From the NCBI RefSeq assembly GCF_014055005.1, contig NZ_CP059570.1, positions 744,001 to 808,000 of the forward strand: 64,000 nt of DNA, written 5' to 3'. Of the stretch, positions 16,862 through 24,435 are shown in pieces; position 1 is the first letter of the stretch, and every line of letters starts with the position of its first letter. The DNA is from Neisseria dentiae (lineage in GTDB: Bacteria; Pseudomonadota; Gammaproteobacteria; Burkholderiales; Neisseriaceae). The translations under genes and the position numbers were made by a program. Below the pieces are notes generated by a model that was not told the DNA's origin, searched no databases, and worked only from the letters and a program-made list of their open reading frames with translations.

Positions 16862-17614
16862 TTAAGGTTTTTTAAACCCGTATTTTTCCAATACCGCGCG
16901 CCCTTTGGGCGAGAGCACATAAGCCGTAAAGCGTTTGGCTTCCGCCGCTGCCTTGCTCTGTTTGGTAACGGCAATCGGGTAGGAAACCGGTTTTTCGGTG
17001 GGCACGGTTTTCAGCACTTTCACCTTGTTTTTCATCAGCGCCGCATCAGTGTGATACACGAAACCCGCATCCACTTCGCCGCGCGCCACATAATCGAGCG
17101 ACTGGCGCACATGCTGGGTGTTGATGATTTTCGGTTGCAGGGTCTGCCACAAACCGGCTTTTTCCAAAACGGCCTTGCTGTAACGGCCCACCGGCACGCC
17201 GGCGGGGTTGCTCACGGCGATGCGGCCAAAACGCTCGCTTTCCAAATCGCTCAGTTTGCCGATACGCAGTTTGCTGTTAAGCGGCGCGGCAATCACCAAT
17301 GAATTGAGCGCAAAATCGCGGCGGGTTTGGGTGTCAATAACGCCTTTTCCGGCGGCCTTATCCATGGTTTCCTGATCGGCAAACGCCAAAACATCCACCG
17401 GCGCGCCCTGTAACACCTGTTGCAGCAGCGTGCCCGAACCGGCGGTGTTCAGCCGGATTTTGTCTTGCGGATACTGCTTTTCGTATTGGGCGGCGATTTC
17501 TTTAAAAGCGTTGCCCAGGCTGGCGGCGGCGGAAACGGTGATTTCGGCGGCCGAAGCGTAGGGGGCGGCAACGGCCAGCAACGCGGCCAAAAAGGTGGAG
17601 CGGGCTTTTATCAT
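16862..17614 (-). CDS. modA: molybdate-binding periplasmic protein
   Basis: 250 residues. The signal peptide (MIKARSTFLAALLAVAAPYASA) ends near residue 22. The mature part opens EITVSAAASLGNAFKEIA, the conserved oxyanion-binding start of ModA. Further ligand or hinge blocks are NTAGSGTLLQQV, VDVLAFADQETMD, GRIAVSNPAGVPVGRY and GEVDAGFVYHTDA. It delivers molybdate (or tungstate) to ModBC. It is transcribed away from moaD; a 185-bp MITE lies in the shared upstream region. Confidence 0.93.
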   Translation of the reverse strand: MIKARSTFLAALLAVAAPYASAAEITVSAAASLGNAFKEIAAQYEKQYPQDKIRLNTAGSGTLLQQVLQGAPVDVLAFADQETMDKAAGKGVIDTQTRRDFALNSLVIAAPLNSKLRIGKLSDLESERFGRIAVSNPAGVPVGRYSKAVLEKAGLWQTLQPKIINTQHVRQSLDYVARGEVDAGFVYHTDAALMKNKVKVLKTVPTEKPVSYPIAVTKQSKAAAEAKRFTAYVLSPKGRAVLEKYGFKKP

Positions 17615-17745
17615 GCGGTTTAAACCTTTATAAACGGTGGCAATCGGAATAACAACGGGGTTTTTAGCACCGTTTGCGGGCCGGTATAAGTGTTCTCGGT
17701 AACTACTGCTAAAGAACTATTCAAAAAGGCTGCGATTTTAGCATA

Positions 17746-17930
17746 GGGTCTGTCGACAATTAACGCAACGGCGGTATTTTTGGTCAAAATCCCCCGTCTG
17801 CGGCGTTAGGTAGCGTAGCGGACTTGCGAAGCTAAAATGCTCGCAAGGTGTTCAACCTTGCTGCGCTTTTTGCCTTGCATACGCGGTTTTTGCCTCAAAA
17901 AACCGCTTCGCCGGTCACGTCGACAGACCC
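17746..17930. repeat. 185-bp MITE with IS5-type ends
   Basis: Begins GGGTCTGTCGAC and ends GTCGACAGACCC, the same 12-bp termini as the IS5-family copies at 2026 and 62437. It is flanked by TA on both sides. The interior is unrelated to the transposase and includes GGCGGTATTTTTGGTCAAAA, a core also found in repeats at 60374 and 38717. It lies in the modA-moaD divergent promoter region. Confidence 0.85.
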
Positions 17931-18069
17931 TAGGGCGGCTGCGGCGGCCTTAATCAGCATAAACGGCAACCGTCTGCTAATCCTATCGGGCAATCATTGC
18001 GGCCGCGGGTTTTCGTGTAGAATCCGAACCGTTACCGTTTTGTTTGCCGTTTCAGACGGCCTTTTCCAC

Positions 18070-18318
18070 ATGATTACGATTTTGTATTTCGGCGTATTGA
18101 AACAGCAGCTGCAAACCGCGCAAGAATCCATCGAATGGCAGGGCGGCACGGGCGAAGATTTGCTGGCATTGTTGAGGGCGCGCGGCAGCGAATGGGAGAG
18201 CGCGCTGGCACCCGGGCGGATTTTCCGCCTGGTTATCAACAAAAAAATCAGCGGCTGGGGCGATGCCGTGCCCGACGGAGCCGAAATCGGCCTGCTGCCG
18301 CCGGTAACGGGGGGCTGA
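18070..18318 (+). CDS. moaD: molybdopterin synthase small subunit
   Basis: 82 residues with a ubiquitin-like fold, ending in the double glycine (PPVTGG) that becomes the thiocarboxylate sulfur carrier. It begins MITILYFGVLKQQL. I use ATG 18070, right after an uptake sequence. The frame is open upstream only through repeat DNA. It is followed 2 bp later by moaE, its partner. Confidence 0.92.
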   Translation: MITILYFGVLKQQLQTAQESIEWQGGTGEDLLALLRARGSEWESALAPGRIFRLVINKKISGWGDAVPDGAEIGLLPPVTGG

Positions 18319-18320
18319 CG

Positions 18321-18782
18321 ATGCAGCCCGTTATCCGCATCCAGCATGAAGATTTCAGCCTGCAACAAGAATACCGCGCCCTGCTCGACGGCGGCGGCAA
18401 CATCGGTGCGGTGGCCGCCTTTGTGGGGCTGGTGCGGGACCGCGACACCGCCACGCCCCTGGCGCACCTGTTTTTGGAACATTACCCCGAAGTAACCGAA
18501 AACGAAATCGCGCGCATCGTTGAAACGGCCTCGCAACGCTGGCCGCTGGCCGCCTGCACCGTTATCCACCGCGTGGGCGGGCTGGCGGCAGACGAACAGA
18601 TTGTGCTGGTGCTGGTCGCGTCGGCACACCGCAAAGCCGCGTTTGCCGCCGCTGAATTCATTATGGACTATTTAAAAACCGAAGCGCCGTTTTGGAAAAA
18701 AGAAACTTTTTCAGACGGCCTCGAACGCTGGGTAGAAGCCAAGCAGAGCGACACACTCGCCAAAGAGAAATGGGAGGAATAA
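18321..18782 (+). CDS. moaE: molybdopterin synthase large subunit
   Basis: 153 residues. It inserts two sulfurs into precursor Z, working with MoaD. Conserved blocks are GAVAAFVGLVRD, LFLEHYPEV, IHRVGGL, ASAHRKAAFAAAEFIMDYLK and the active-site lysines in TEAPFWKKE. Full length for the family. An uptake sequence is embedded in the coding region (ETFSDGLERW). It sits in moaD-moaE-mobA-moeA with 2-bp gaps on both sides. Confidence 0.93.
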   Translation: MQPVIRIQHEDFSLQQEYRALLDGGGNIGAVAAFVGLVRDRDTATPLAHLFLEHYPEVTENEIARIVETASQRWPLAACTVIHRVGGLAADEQIVLVLVASAHRKAAFAAAEFIMDYLKTEAPFWKKETFSDGLERWVEAKQSDTLAKEKWEE

Positions 18783-18784
18783 AC

Positions 18785-19366
18785 ATGAAAATCAGCGCAC
18801 TCATCATGGCGGGCGGAGAAGGCCGCCGCATGGGCGGGCAAGACAAAGGCTTGGTTAAATGGCAGGGAAAAGCCTTTATCGACCACGTTATCGGCAACCT
18901 GCAAAACCAAGTGAGCCACATAGCCGTGAGCGTTAACCGCAATATCGAAGCCTATGCCGAGCGCACGCCCCATGTGTTTGCCGATGCCCGCCAATGGCAG
19001 GGGCTGGGGCCGCTGGCCGCCCTTAGCACCGCCGCCAGCGACGTGCGCCTGACCACGGCAGACTGGCTGCTGATCGTGCCCTGCGACACCCCCAATCTGC
19101 CCGACGATTTGGTGGTTACCTTTCTGATGGATGCGCAAGATTATCCCGCCACCGCCGCCTTCTATGCCGAAACCGACACACAGGCGCATTACAGCATCAT
19201 GTTCGTGCGCCCGCAGCTGCTGCAAAGCACCGTTGATTACCTCTACACCGGCATGCGTACCCTGCGCGGCTGGCTCGAACAGCAGCACGCCCGCCCCGTG
19301 CATTTTCCCGACGAGACCGCCTTCGCCAACTACAACTCACCGCAAGATATGGAACCGACATCATGA
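18785..19366 (+). CDS. mobA: molybdenum cofactor guanylyltransferase
   Basis: 193 residues. It attaches GMP to molybdopterin to form the MGD cofactor. The nucleotide-binding signature LIMAGGEGRRMGGQDKGLV opens the protein, followed by KWQGKAFIDHV, FADARQWQGLGPLAAL and the metal-binding VPCDTPNLP. The presence of MobA implies that the cell uses bis-MGD enzymes of the DMSO reductase type. The stop overlaps the moeA start. Confidence 0.92.
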   Translation: MKISALIMAGGEGRRMGGQDKGLVKWQGKAFIDHVIGNLQNQVSHIAVSVNRNIEAYAERTPHVFADARQWQGLGPLAALSTAASDVRLTTADWLLIVPCDTPNLPDDLVVTFLMDAQDYPATAAFYAETDTQAHYSIMFVRPQLLQSTVDYLYTGMRTLRGWLEQQHARPVHFPDETAFANYNSPQDMEPTS

Positions 19367-20562
19367 TAGATTTCGACACCGCCCGCAGCAGCCTGCTCGA
19401 CAGCCATACCTGCACGCTCGGCAGCGTTAACCTCACGTTGTGCGAAGCCGCCAACCGTGTATTAGCCGCCCCGCTGGCCGCACGCTATCCCTCGCCGCTG
19501 TTCGACAACAGCGCCATGGACGGTTACGCCGTGTGCGATCCCGAAGGCCGTCTGAAAACCTTTACCGTTACCGGCCGCACGCAGGCGGGCGATGCTGCGG
19601 CCGCCCCGTTGCAGGCCGGAGAAGCCGTGCGCATTTTCACCGGCGCACCGCTGCCCGCCAACGCCACCGCCGTGGTGCCGCAGGAAGAAACCGAAACCGA
19701 CGGCGGCACGCTGGCCGTAACCGCCGCCGTCAAACCTGGCCAGCACATACGGCGGCAGGCCGAAGAAATCAGCGTCGGCCAAGAGCTGTTGGTTAAAGGC
19801 AGCAAGCTCAACGCCGCCGCCCTCGGCCTTGCCGCCTCGCAAGGCTACGACCGCGTGCCCGTGTACGACAAACTCAGCGTAATCGTGTTTTCCAGCGGCA
19901 ACGAAATTACCGAGCCGGGCATGCCGCTGGAAAACGGCAGAATCTACGATGCCAACCGCTATCTGTTGATTTCGTGGCTGCAAACGCGCGGCGCGCAAGT
20001 GATGGACGGCGGCATTCTGCCCGACGATTTGAACCGCACCGAAACCGCACTGGCCTACGCGGCCAAAAAATTCGACGTGATTATCACCAGCGGCGGCGCA
20101 TCGGTTGGCGAGGCCGATTATCTGAAACAGGCCATAGAAAACACCGGCTCGCTCACCACCCACACGCTCGCCATCAAACCCGGCAAGCCTTTTGCCTGGG
20201 GGCACATCGGCAACGCCAAAGTGTTTGTTCTGCCCGGCAACCCCGTGGCCGCTTTCGTTACCGCCCACCTGCTGCTGCTGCCCGTGCTCAACAAACTGAT
20301 GGGCAAACAGGAACGCAATTGGACGCTGCCGAAAATCACCGCCAAAGCCGTGTTTTCCACCCGCAAAGCCATCAAACGCCGAGAATTTCTGCGTGTGCGC
20401 ATTCAAATCAACGATAAAGGCGAAACACAGGCCGTGTTGCTGCCCAACCAAGGCTCCGCCATGCTCGGCACCTGCGTAACCGCCGAAGCCCTGTGCGAAA
20501 TACCCGCCGGCCAAACCGTGGGCGAGGGCGATACGGTAACGCTTTATCTGCTGCCAGGTTGA
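19363..20562 (+). CDS. moeA: molybdopterin molybdenumtransferase
   Basis: 399 residues. It inserts molybdate into adenylylated molybdopterin. Domain blocks in order are the N-terminal FDNSAMDGYAV, IFTGAPLPANATAVVPQEET, the domain with SSGNEITEPG, TSGGASVGEADYL, KPGKPFAWG and VLPGNPVAAFV, and a C-terminal beta domain to LYLLPG. It overlaps mobA by four bases and is the last gene of the operon. A hairpin terminator follows. Confidence 0.94.
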   Translation: MIDFDTARSSLLDSHTCTLGSVNLTLCEAANRVLAAPLAARYPSPLFDNSAMDGYAVCDPEGRLKTFTVTGRTQAGDAAAAPLQAGEAVRIFTGAPLPANATAVVPQEETETDGGTLAVTAAVKPGQHIRRQAEEISVGQELLVKGSKLNAAALGLAASQGYDRVPVYDKLSVIVFSSGNEITEPGMPLENGRIYDANRYLLISWLQTRGAQVMDGGILPDDLNRTETALAYAAKKFDVIITSGGASVGEADYLKQAIENTGSLTTHTLAIKPGKPFAWGHIGNAKVFVLPGNPVAAFVTAHLLLLPVLNKLMGKQERNWTLPKITAKAVFSTRKAIKRREFLRVRIQINDKGETQAVLLPNQGSAMLGTCVTAEALCEIPAGQTVGEGDTVTLYLLPG

Positions 20563-20570
20563 ACCGACAT

Positions 20571-20611
20571 ATCAAAACAAAACGGTAGGATAAACTGCAG
20601 TTTTGTTTTGA
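20571..20611 (+). terminator. terminator after moeA
   Basis: Inverted repeat ATCAAAACAAAAC ... GTTTTGTTTTGAT with a 16-bp loop, followed by TTTATTT. Confidence 0.7.
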
Positions 20612-20708
20612 TTTATTTGCCGCCTGATTTGTTCAGACGGCCTGAAATATTTGAAAAACCGGTCAGTCAAGCCAACGCCGTAATTATTTTAGGGGTTGCC
20701 CTAGATAA

Positions 20709-21535
20709 CTAGGATAAGTCGTTCTTTACTAATTGTTTTAAAATAAAAATTTGAGACTTTATTTCACTGTTGTTGAAACGCCATTCGCACTCCTTTAAAT
20801 ACAGCTCAAAATACTCTTTGGGAATGCTGTTAAACTTGCGTAAATGCCGTTTTGCCTGATTCCAAAAGTTCTCAATCCCATTAATGTGATTTTGTCGTTC
20901 TGTAAAATGTATACTGTGATTGATACGAAAGTGGCGGAATTCACCCACATCAAGTACATCATAACTTTTGTAGCAATCAGTATAAACAATACTATCCGGC
21001 TTTACTTGTTCGCGGATAATCGGCAGTAACGTAGCTGTTTGTGTATTCGGCACGGTAACCGTATAAACTTTGCCATTGCGTTTCAAAAGACCAAATACAG
21101 CGACTTTGCCGGCAGCACCGCGTCCGCGTTTGCCTTTGCGTTGCCCGCCAAAATAACTTTCATCAATTTCTACATTCGCCATCAAACATTTCCAAATGCG
21201 GGCTGTTTTGATAGATGAGTAATCACAGACGATGAAAATATAGTGAATTCAAATAAAAACTCCGAAATGAAATAACTGCATTCAAACTTGCAATTGGGCG
21301 ATATGCTAAAGAATCGTTTTACCCTACTTCGGCATTCTTATTTTAATCCACTATAATAGGCGGCAGTATTTTTGTTTACACCAACCAGTTCGGCAGCTGT
21401 CCGTGCTGTAACGCCTGCTACAAATAGTTCGATGAGTTTGTTTTGTTTGTAGTGGCTTCAACGGCTTTAACGGCTTTTTAGCTGCGCTGAAACTTCGTTT
21501 TCTCATAGAGATTATTTTAACTGAATTCGAATTTC
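20709..21535 (-). pseudogene. IS1595-family transposase interrupted by a MITE
   Basis: The N-terminal part (about 21500-21357) reads GVTARTAAELVGVNKNTAAYY up to the MITE. After the MITE come FHRL, a stop, then LLIYQNSPHLEMF. A one-base insertion follows, then the long frame VEIDESYFGGQRKGKRGRG, VYTDCYKSYDVLDV, HINGIENFWNQAKRHLRKFN, LYLKECEWRFN down to 20709. The DDE-type domain is therefore complete in sequence but not in one frame. Confidence 0.85.
21239..21355. repeat. 117-bp MITE, copy 1
   Basis: Starts TATAGTGAATTCAAATAAAA and ends TTATTTTAATCCACTATA. Identical, base for base by eye, to copies at 44980-45096 and 54491-54607. The termini resemble Correia ends but the interior is different. 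It is inserted at TA within the IS1016-like transposase. Confidence 0.9.
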
Positions 21536-21640
21536 CCTAGTTATCTAGGACAGCCCCAAAATCAAAGGTTTCAAATAATGCGAAAGGCCGTCTGAAACGT
21601 TGAACTGTCCCCCAATACTTGGACAAGTTAAGAATCTTTC

Positions 21641-22441
21641 TCAAACAGCCTTTTCAAGCTGGGTTCTGTAGCCGACAGGACTCAGCTTTTTCAAGTTTAA
21701 ACTAATCCGTTCATGATTGTAGTAATGTATGTAATCATCTATTACCTTTGTCAGCTCCGCCACCGACAGCGCACCTTCCTGATAGAAGCTCTCCGTTTTC
21801 AGTATACCGAAGAAACTCTCCATCGGCGCATTGTCCCAACAATTGCCTTTGCGCGACATACTTTGCACAATCCCTTTCTCAGCCAATTTCGTTCGATAAG
21901 CCTCGGTGCGGTAAAGCACACCCTGGTCGGAATGCAGCAGCGGCGTTTGGCCTTTCAGACGGCCGAATGCTTGGTCCAACATTTGCGCCACCATTTTACT
22001 GTTTGCTCTGCGGCCTAAAGAATAGGCCACAATCTCCCGATTAAACACATCCAATATCGGCGATAAGTACAGCTTCCCGTCTGTGCATTTGAACTCCGTC
22101 ACATCGGTCAGCCATTTGTCTGCCGGTTTGCCGGCGGTAAACTCTCGATTGAGAATATTGTCCGAAGCCTCTCCTACTGCTTGCGGACGGTAGGTTTTTT
22201 TACTGCGGACTTTGGCTTTCAGTCCCAACAAACCCATAATGCGCTGCACTTTCTTTTTGTTCCACGACAATACGGCGGCAATCCGCCGATGACCGTAACG
22301 GCCTTTGTGTCGGCGATAGACTTCACCCACTGCGGTTTTGGCCGCCGCATCGGGATCGGCTTTGCCGATATGGTAATGAAAGCTGCTTTTGGGAATGCCG
22401 GCACTGTGCAGCAGATATTTCAGCGGGTGCTTCGCCCTCAA
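21641..22441 (-). CDS. IS3-family transposase OrfB
   Basis: About 266 residues, integrase core (rve). It has an HTH-like region (YGHRRIAAVL), then the catalytic triad blocks WLTDVTEF, LLHSDQGVLY and APMESFFGILKTE, and a C-terminal YNHERISLNLKKLSPV. No stop or frameshift is seen. The start is a TTG overlapping the orfA stop, so expression needs coupling or ribosomal slippage, as is usual in this family. Confidence 0.88.
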   Translation of the reverse strand: MRAKHPLKYLLHSAGIPKSSFHYHIGKADPDAAAKTAVGEVYRRHKGRYGHRRIAAVLSWNKKKVQRIMGLLGLKAKVRSKKTYRPQAVGEASDNILNREFTAGKPADKWLTDVTEFKCTDGKLYLSPILDVFNREIVAYSLGRRANSKMVAQMLDQAFGRLKGQTPLLHSDQGVLYRTEAYRTKLAEKGIVQSMSRKGNCWDNAPMESFFGILKTESFYQEGALSVAELTKVIDDYIHYYNHERISLNLKKLSPVGYRTQLEKAV

Positions 22442-22785
22442 CGTTTGAACGGTTTCGCAGCTTTGGCGGCGTTCTTTTCGTTGAGGGCTTTCATGTGCTT
22501 TAGGTAGTCGTTCTCCGCCCTCATGTAACGTAACTCTTCAATCAGTTCCGCCTGGTTTTTTTCGTGGTCGGGTTTGTCGGCGATAAACGGGTTTTTGCGT
22601 TTGGTCTTCATAGAGGCAGCCTGCGGGTGTTGAAGTGCGGCGATGCCGCCTTGCCGGTAGGCGGCAATCCAACGGCGCAGGTGGGTGCGTGAGACGTTGA
22701 AGTGCTCTGCGGTGCGCTGTTGGCTGTGCACTTGGTGGTAATGGAGTACGGCTCGGTATTTGAAGTGTAGGTTATATTTGGACAT
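22438..22785 (-). CDS. IS3-family transposase OrfA
   Basis: 115 residues from ATG 22785 (MSKYNLHFKYRAVLHYHQ). A helix-turn-helix follows (RTAEHFNVSRTHLRRWIAAYR), then a heptad-like leucine/methionine region (AELIEELRYMRAENDYLKHM) typical of IS3 OrfA. The frame is open 13 codons upstream into the terminal repeat, but the internal ATG fits the family better. Confidence 0.85.
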   Translation of the reverse strand: MSKYNLHFKYRAVLHYHQVHSQQRTAEHFNVSRTHLRRWIAAYRQGGIAALQHPQAASMKTKRKNPFIADKPDHEKNQAELIEELRYMRAENDYLKHMKALNEKNAAKAAKPFKR

Positions 22786-22882
22786 AAGAAAACTGCACCT
22801 TTTAAAGTTGAAGGGGGTGTCCAACTTTTGGGGTGCAGTTCACGTTTCAGACGGCCTTTGATTGATGATAACGGTTGCCCGG

Positions 22883-23725
22883 TTACAGCTGCTTCAAGCG
22901 GGCGATGCGGTTGTCTAAGGTGGGGTGCGTGCTCATTAAAGAATCGCGTGCTTCGCTGGCGATGCCCATGGCGGTCATTTCTTTGGGCAGGTCGCTGGCG
23001 TTGCCTTTGAGCCGTTGCAGGGCGGCAATCATTTTGGGTGCGCCCACCAGGCGGGCGGCACCTGCATCGGCACGGTATTCGCGCTGGCGGCTGAACCACA
23101 TCACGATGAAGTTGGCCAAAAAGCCGAACACGATTTGCAGAACCATGCTCACGAGAAAATAAGTGCCTTGCGAGGTTTCGCCGTTGCCGCTGCGGGCCAC
23201 GATGCCGGAAACCACGCGGGCGAGAAACACGACGAAAGTGTTGACCACGCCTTGAATCAGCGTGAGCGTAACCATATCGCCGTTGCCGACGTGGGCCATT
23301 TCGTGTGCAAGCACGGCTTCCACTTCGTCGCGGGTCATGCTGTCGAGCAGGCCGGTGCTCACGGCCACCAAAGAGTTGTTTTTGCTGGCGCCGGTGGCGA
23401 AAGCGTTCGGCTCGGGCGAGTGGTAAATCGCTACTTCGGGCGTTTTCAGGTTCCACTGGCGGGCTTGGTTTTCAACGGTTTGCAGCAGCCACGCTTCGGT
23501 TTCATTGTGCGGCTGGGTAATCACTTCTGCGCCGACCGATCGTTTGGCGATGGTTTTGGACATCAGCAGCGAAATGATGGAGCCGGTGAAGCCGACAACC
23601 GCCGAATAAATCAGCAGGCTGGCCATGTCGTTGGGGTTGGCGCTTACCCCGAGTATGCTCAGAATGATGCTGATAACGGCCAAAACGGCGATGTTGGTTA
23701 GCAAAAACAGAAAGATGCGTTTCAC
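22883..23725 (-). CDS. htpX: membrane zinc metalloprotease HtpX
   Basis: 280 residues. Two N-terminal membrane helices (about 4-26 and 36-56) and two more around 155-205 surround the cytosolic protease core. The zinc-binding motif HEMAH is at 141-145 with the third ligand in the SRQREYRADA block. HtpX cleaves damaged membrane proteins and is often heat- or envelope-stress-induced. No promoter was assigned. Its downstream DUS terminator is now split by the IS3 element. Confidence 0.94.
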   Translation of the reverse strand: MKRIFLFLLTNIAVLAVISIILSILGVSANPNDMASLLIYSAVVGFTGSIISLLMSKTIAKRSVGAEVITQPHNETEAWLLQTVENQARQWNLKTPEVAIYHSPEPNAFATGASKNNSLVAVSTGLLDSMTRDEVEAVLAHEMAHVGNGDMVTLTLIQGVVNTFVVFLARVVSGIVARSGNGETSQGTYFLVSMVLQIVFGFLANFIVMWFSRQREYRADAGAARLVGAPKMIAALQRLKGNASDLPKEMTAMGIASEARDSLMSTHPTLDNRIARLKQL

Positions 23726-23909
23726 AGGTTTTCCTTTGATAGTGCGGTTTGTGTTGTTGTTTTTCGGTTTTCGTTCCGAAGAACGCGGTTATTGTCTCAA
23801 AAAGCCTTGATGCCGCAAAGATACGGTATGGCAAAGGTATGCAAATTTGTGAATAATTTTAAACGGTTTGATTAACAGATAAAAGGTATTCGTGAGGCCG
23901 GACGGAACA

Positions 23910-23949
23910 AGGCCGTCTGAACGCCTGTTTCGGGTTGTTCAGACGGCCT
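23910..23949. terminator. DUS-pair hairpin downstream of the SulP remnant
   Basis: AGGCCGTCTGAA at 23910-23921 and its complement at 23938-23949. It lies 22 bp beyond the stop of the minus-strand SulP fragment. Confidence 0.65.
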
Positions 23950-23970
23950 GTCAACGGCGGCAGGGCCTTT

Positions 23971-24240
23971 TTAAATCGTGCTTCTGTGGGCAACGCGCAC
24001 ATGGGTGTTGTAGTTGTTGCCTTCTTCGTCGTATTGGGGTTTGAAACCTTTCAGAATCACGTTGATGTTGTGTTCTTTGGCGAAGATGTTGGCAAAGTCT
24101 TCAATCAGCTCCAAAACGTCGCTGGCGATGTAGGAAGAGCGTTCGGCGTTGATGGTGATTTGCGAGTGCGGGCGGACGTTTTTCAGGGTTTTCTTGATTG
24201 TGGCCTTGCACGGCAGCGTTTCAATCGGGACAGCGATGGT
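23971..24240 (-). pseudogene. C-terminal remnant of a SulP-type anion transporter
   Basis: A frame without a start codon encodes TIKKTLKNVRPHSQITINAE, then SYIASDVLELIEDF, KEHNINVILKGFKPQYDEEG and a short tail. The block I-A-x(3)-YI-x-DVLE-x-IEDF resembles the STAS domain that ends SulP transporters. The membrane part is absent. The 150 bp upstream hold no recognisable coding sequence in the same frame. Confidence 0.5.
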
Positions 24241-24380
24241 GATACTGATAGCTGCTGCCGAAGCCTGAAAAGTCGGAAAAGGTAGCCAAGCAGGCGGATT
24301 CCTGCAAGGTATGCGGCATAGTCAGTTACACCGGCTGGCCGGAGGGAATGGATGGGCTGCTGTCTGTTGAGATAATGAAA

Positions 24381-24406
24381 ATGCCGTCTGAAATTTCAGA
24401 CGGCAT
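24381..24406. terminator. AT-dialect DUS terminator after gluP
   Basis: ATGCCGTCTGAA at 24381-24392 with its complement at 24395-24406, separated by 2 bp. It uses AT rather than the AG prefix that dominates this window. Confidence 0.75.
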
Positions 24407-24435
24407 CATCGGTTTCAAATAAACGCTATTTGAAA

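Larger units (their letters stand above)
20692..21557 (-). mobile_element. IS1016-like element (IS1595 family), disrupted
   Basis: The ends are GGGGTTGCCCTAGATAACTA on the left and the complement of GGGGCTGTCCTAGATAACTA on the right. The transposase gene lies on the minus strand and is interrupted by a 117-bp MITE at 21239-21355. Without the MITE the element is about 750 bp, a normal size for IS1016. Confidence 0.85.
21601..22842 (-). mobile_element. IS3-family insertion sequence, apparently complete
   Basis: 1242 bp with inverted ends: TGAACTGTCCCCCAATACTT on the left and the complement of TGAACTGCACCCCAAAAGTT on the right. It is flanked by a 3-bp duplication CGT. orfA and orfB are both open. 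It is inserted exactly in the loop of a DUS-pair hairpin (21585-21596 and 22846-22857). Confidence 0.9.

Noticed and set aside
17848..18069. N-terminal extension of MoaD starting MFNLAALFALHTRF
   Set aside because: It lies in the 185-bp MITE; a very similar extension appears before cysJ for the same reason.
23935..24285. Plus-strand frame over the SulP fragment
   Set aside because: The minus-strand frame has the conserved STAS-like residues; the plus frame is its shadow.
24280..24423. Start-less plus frame with CKVCGIVSYTGWPEG before the AT-DUS pair
   Set aside because: Protein-like but no start codon, and stops lie just upstream; possible remnant only.
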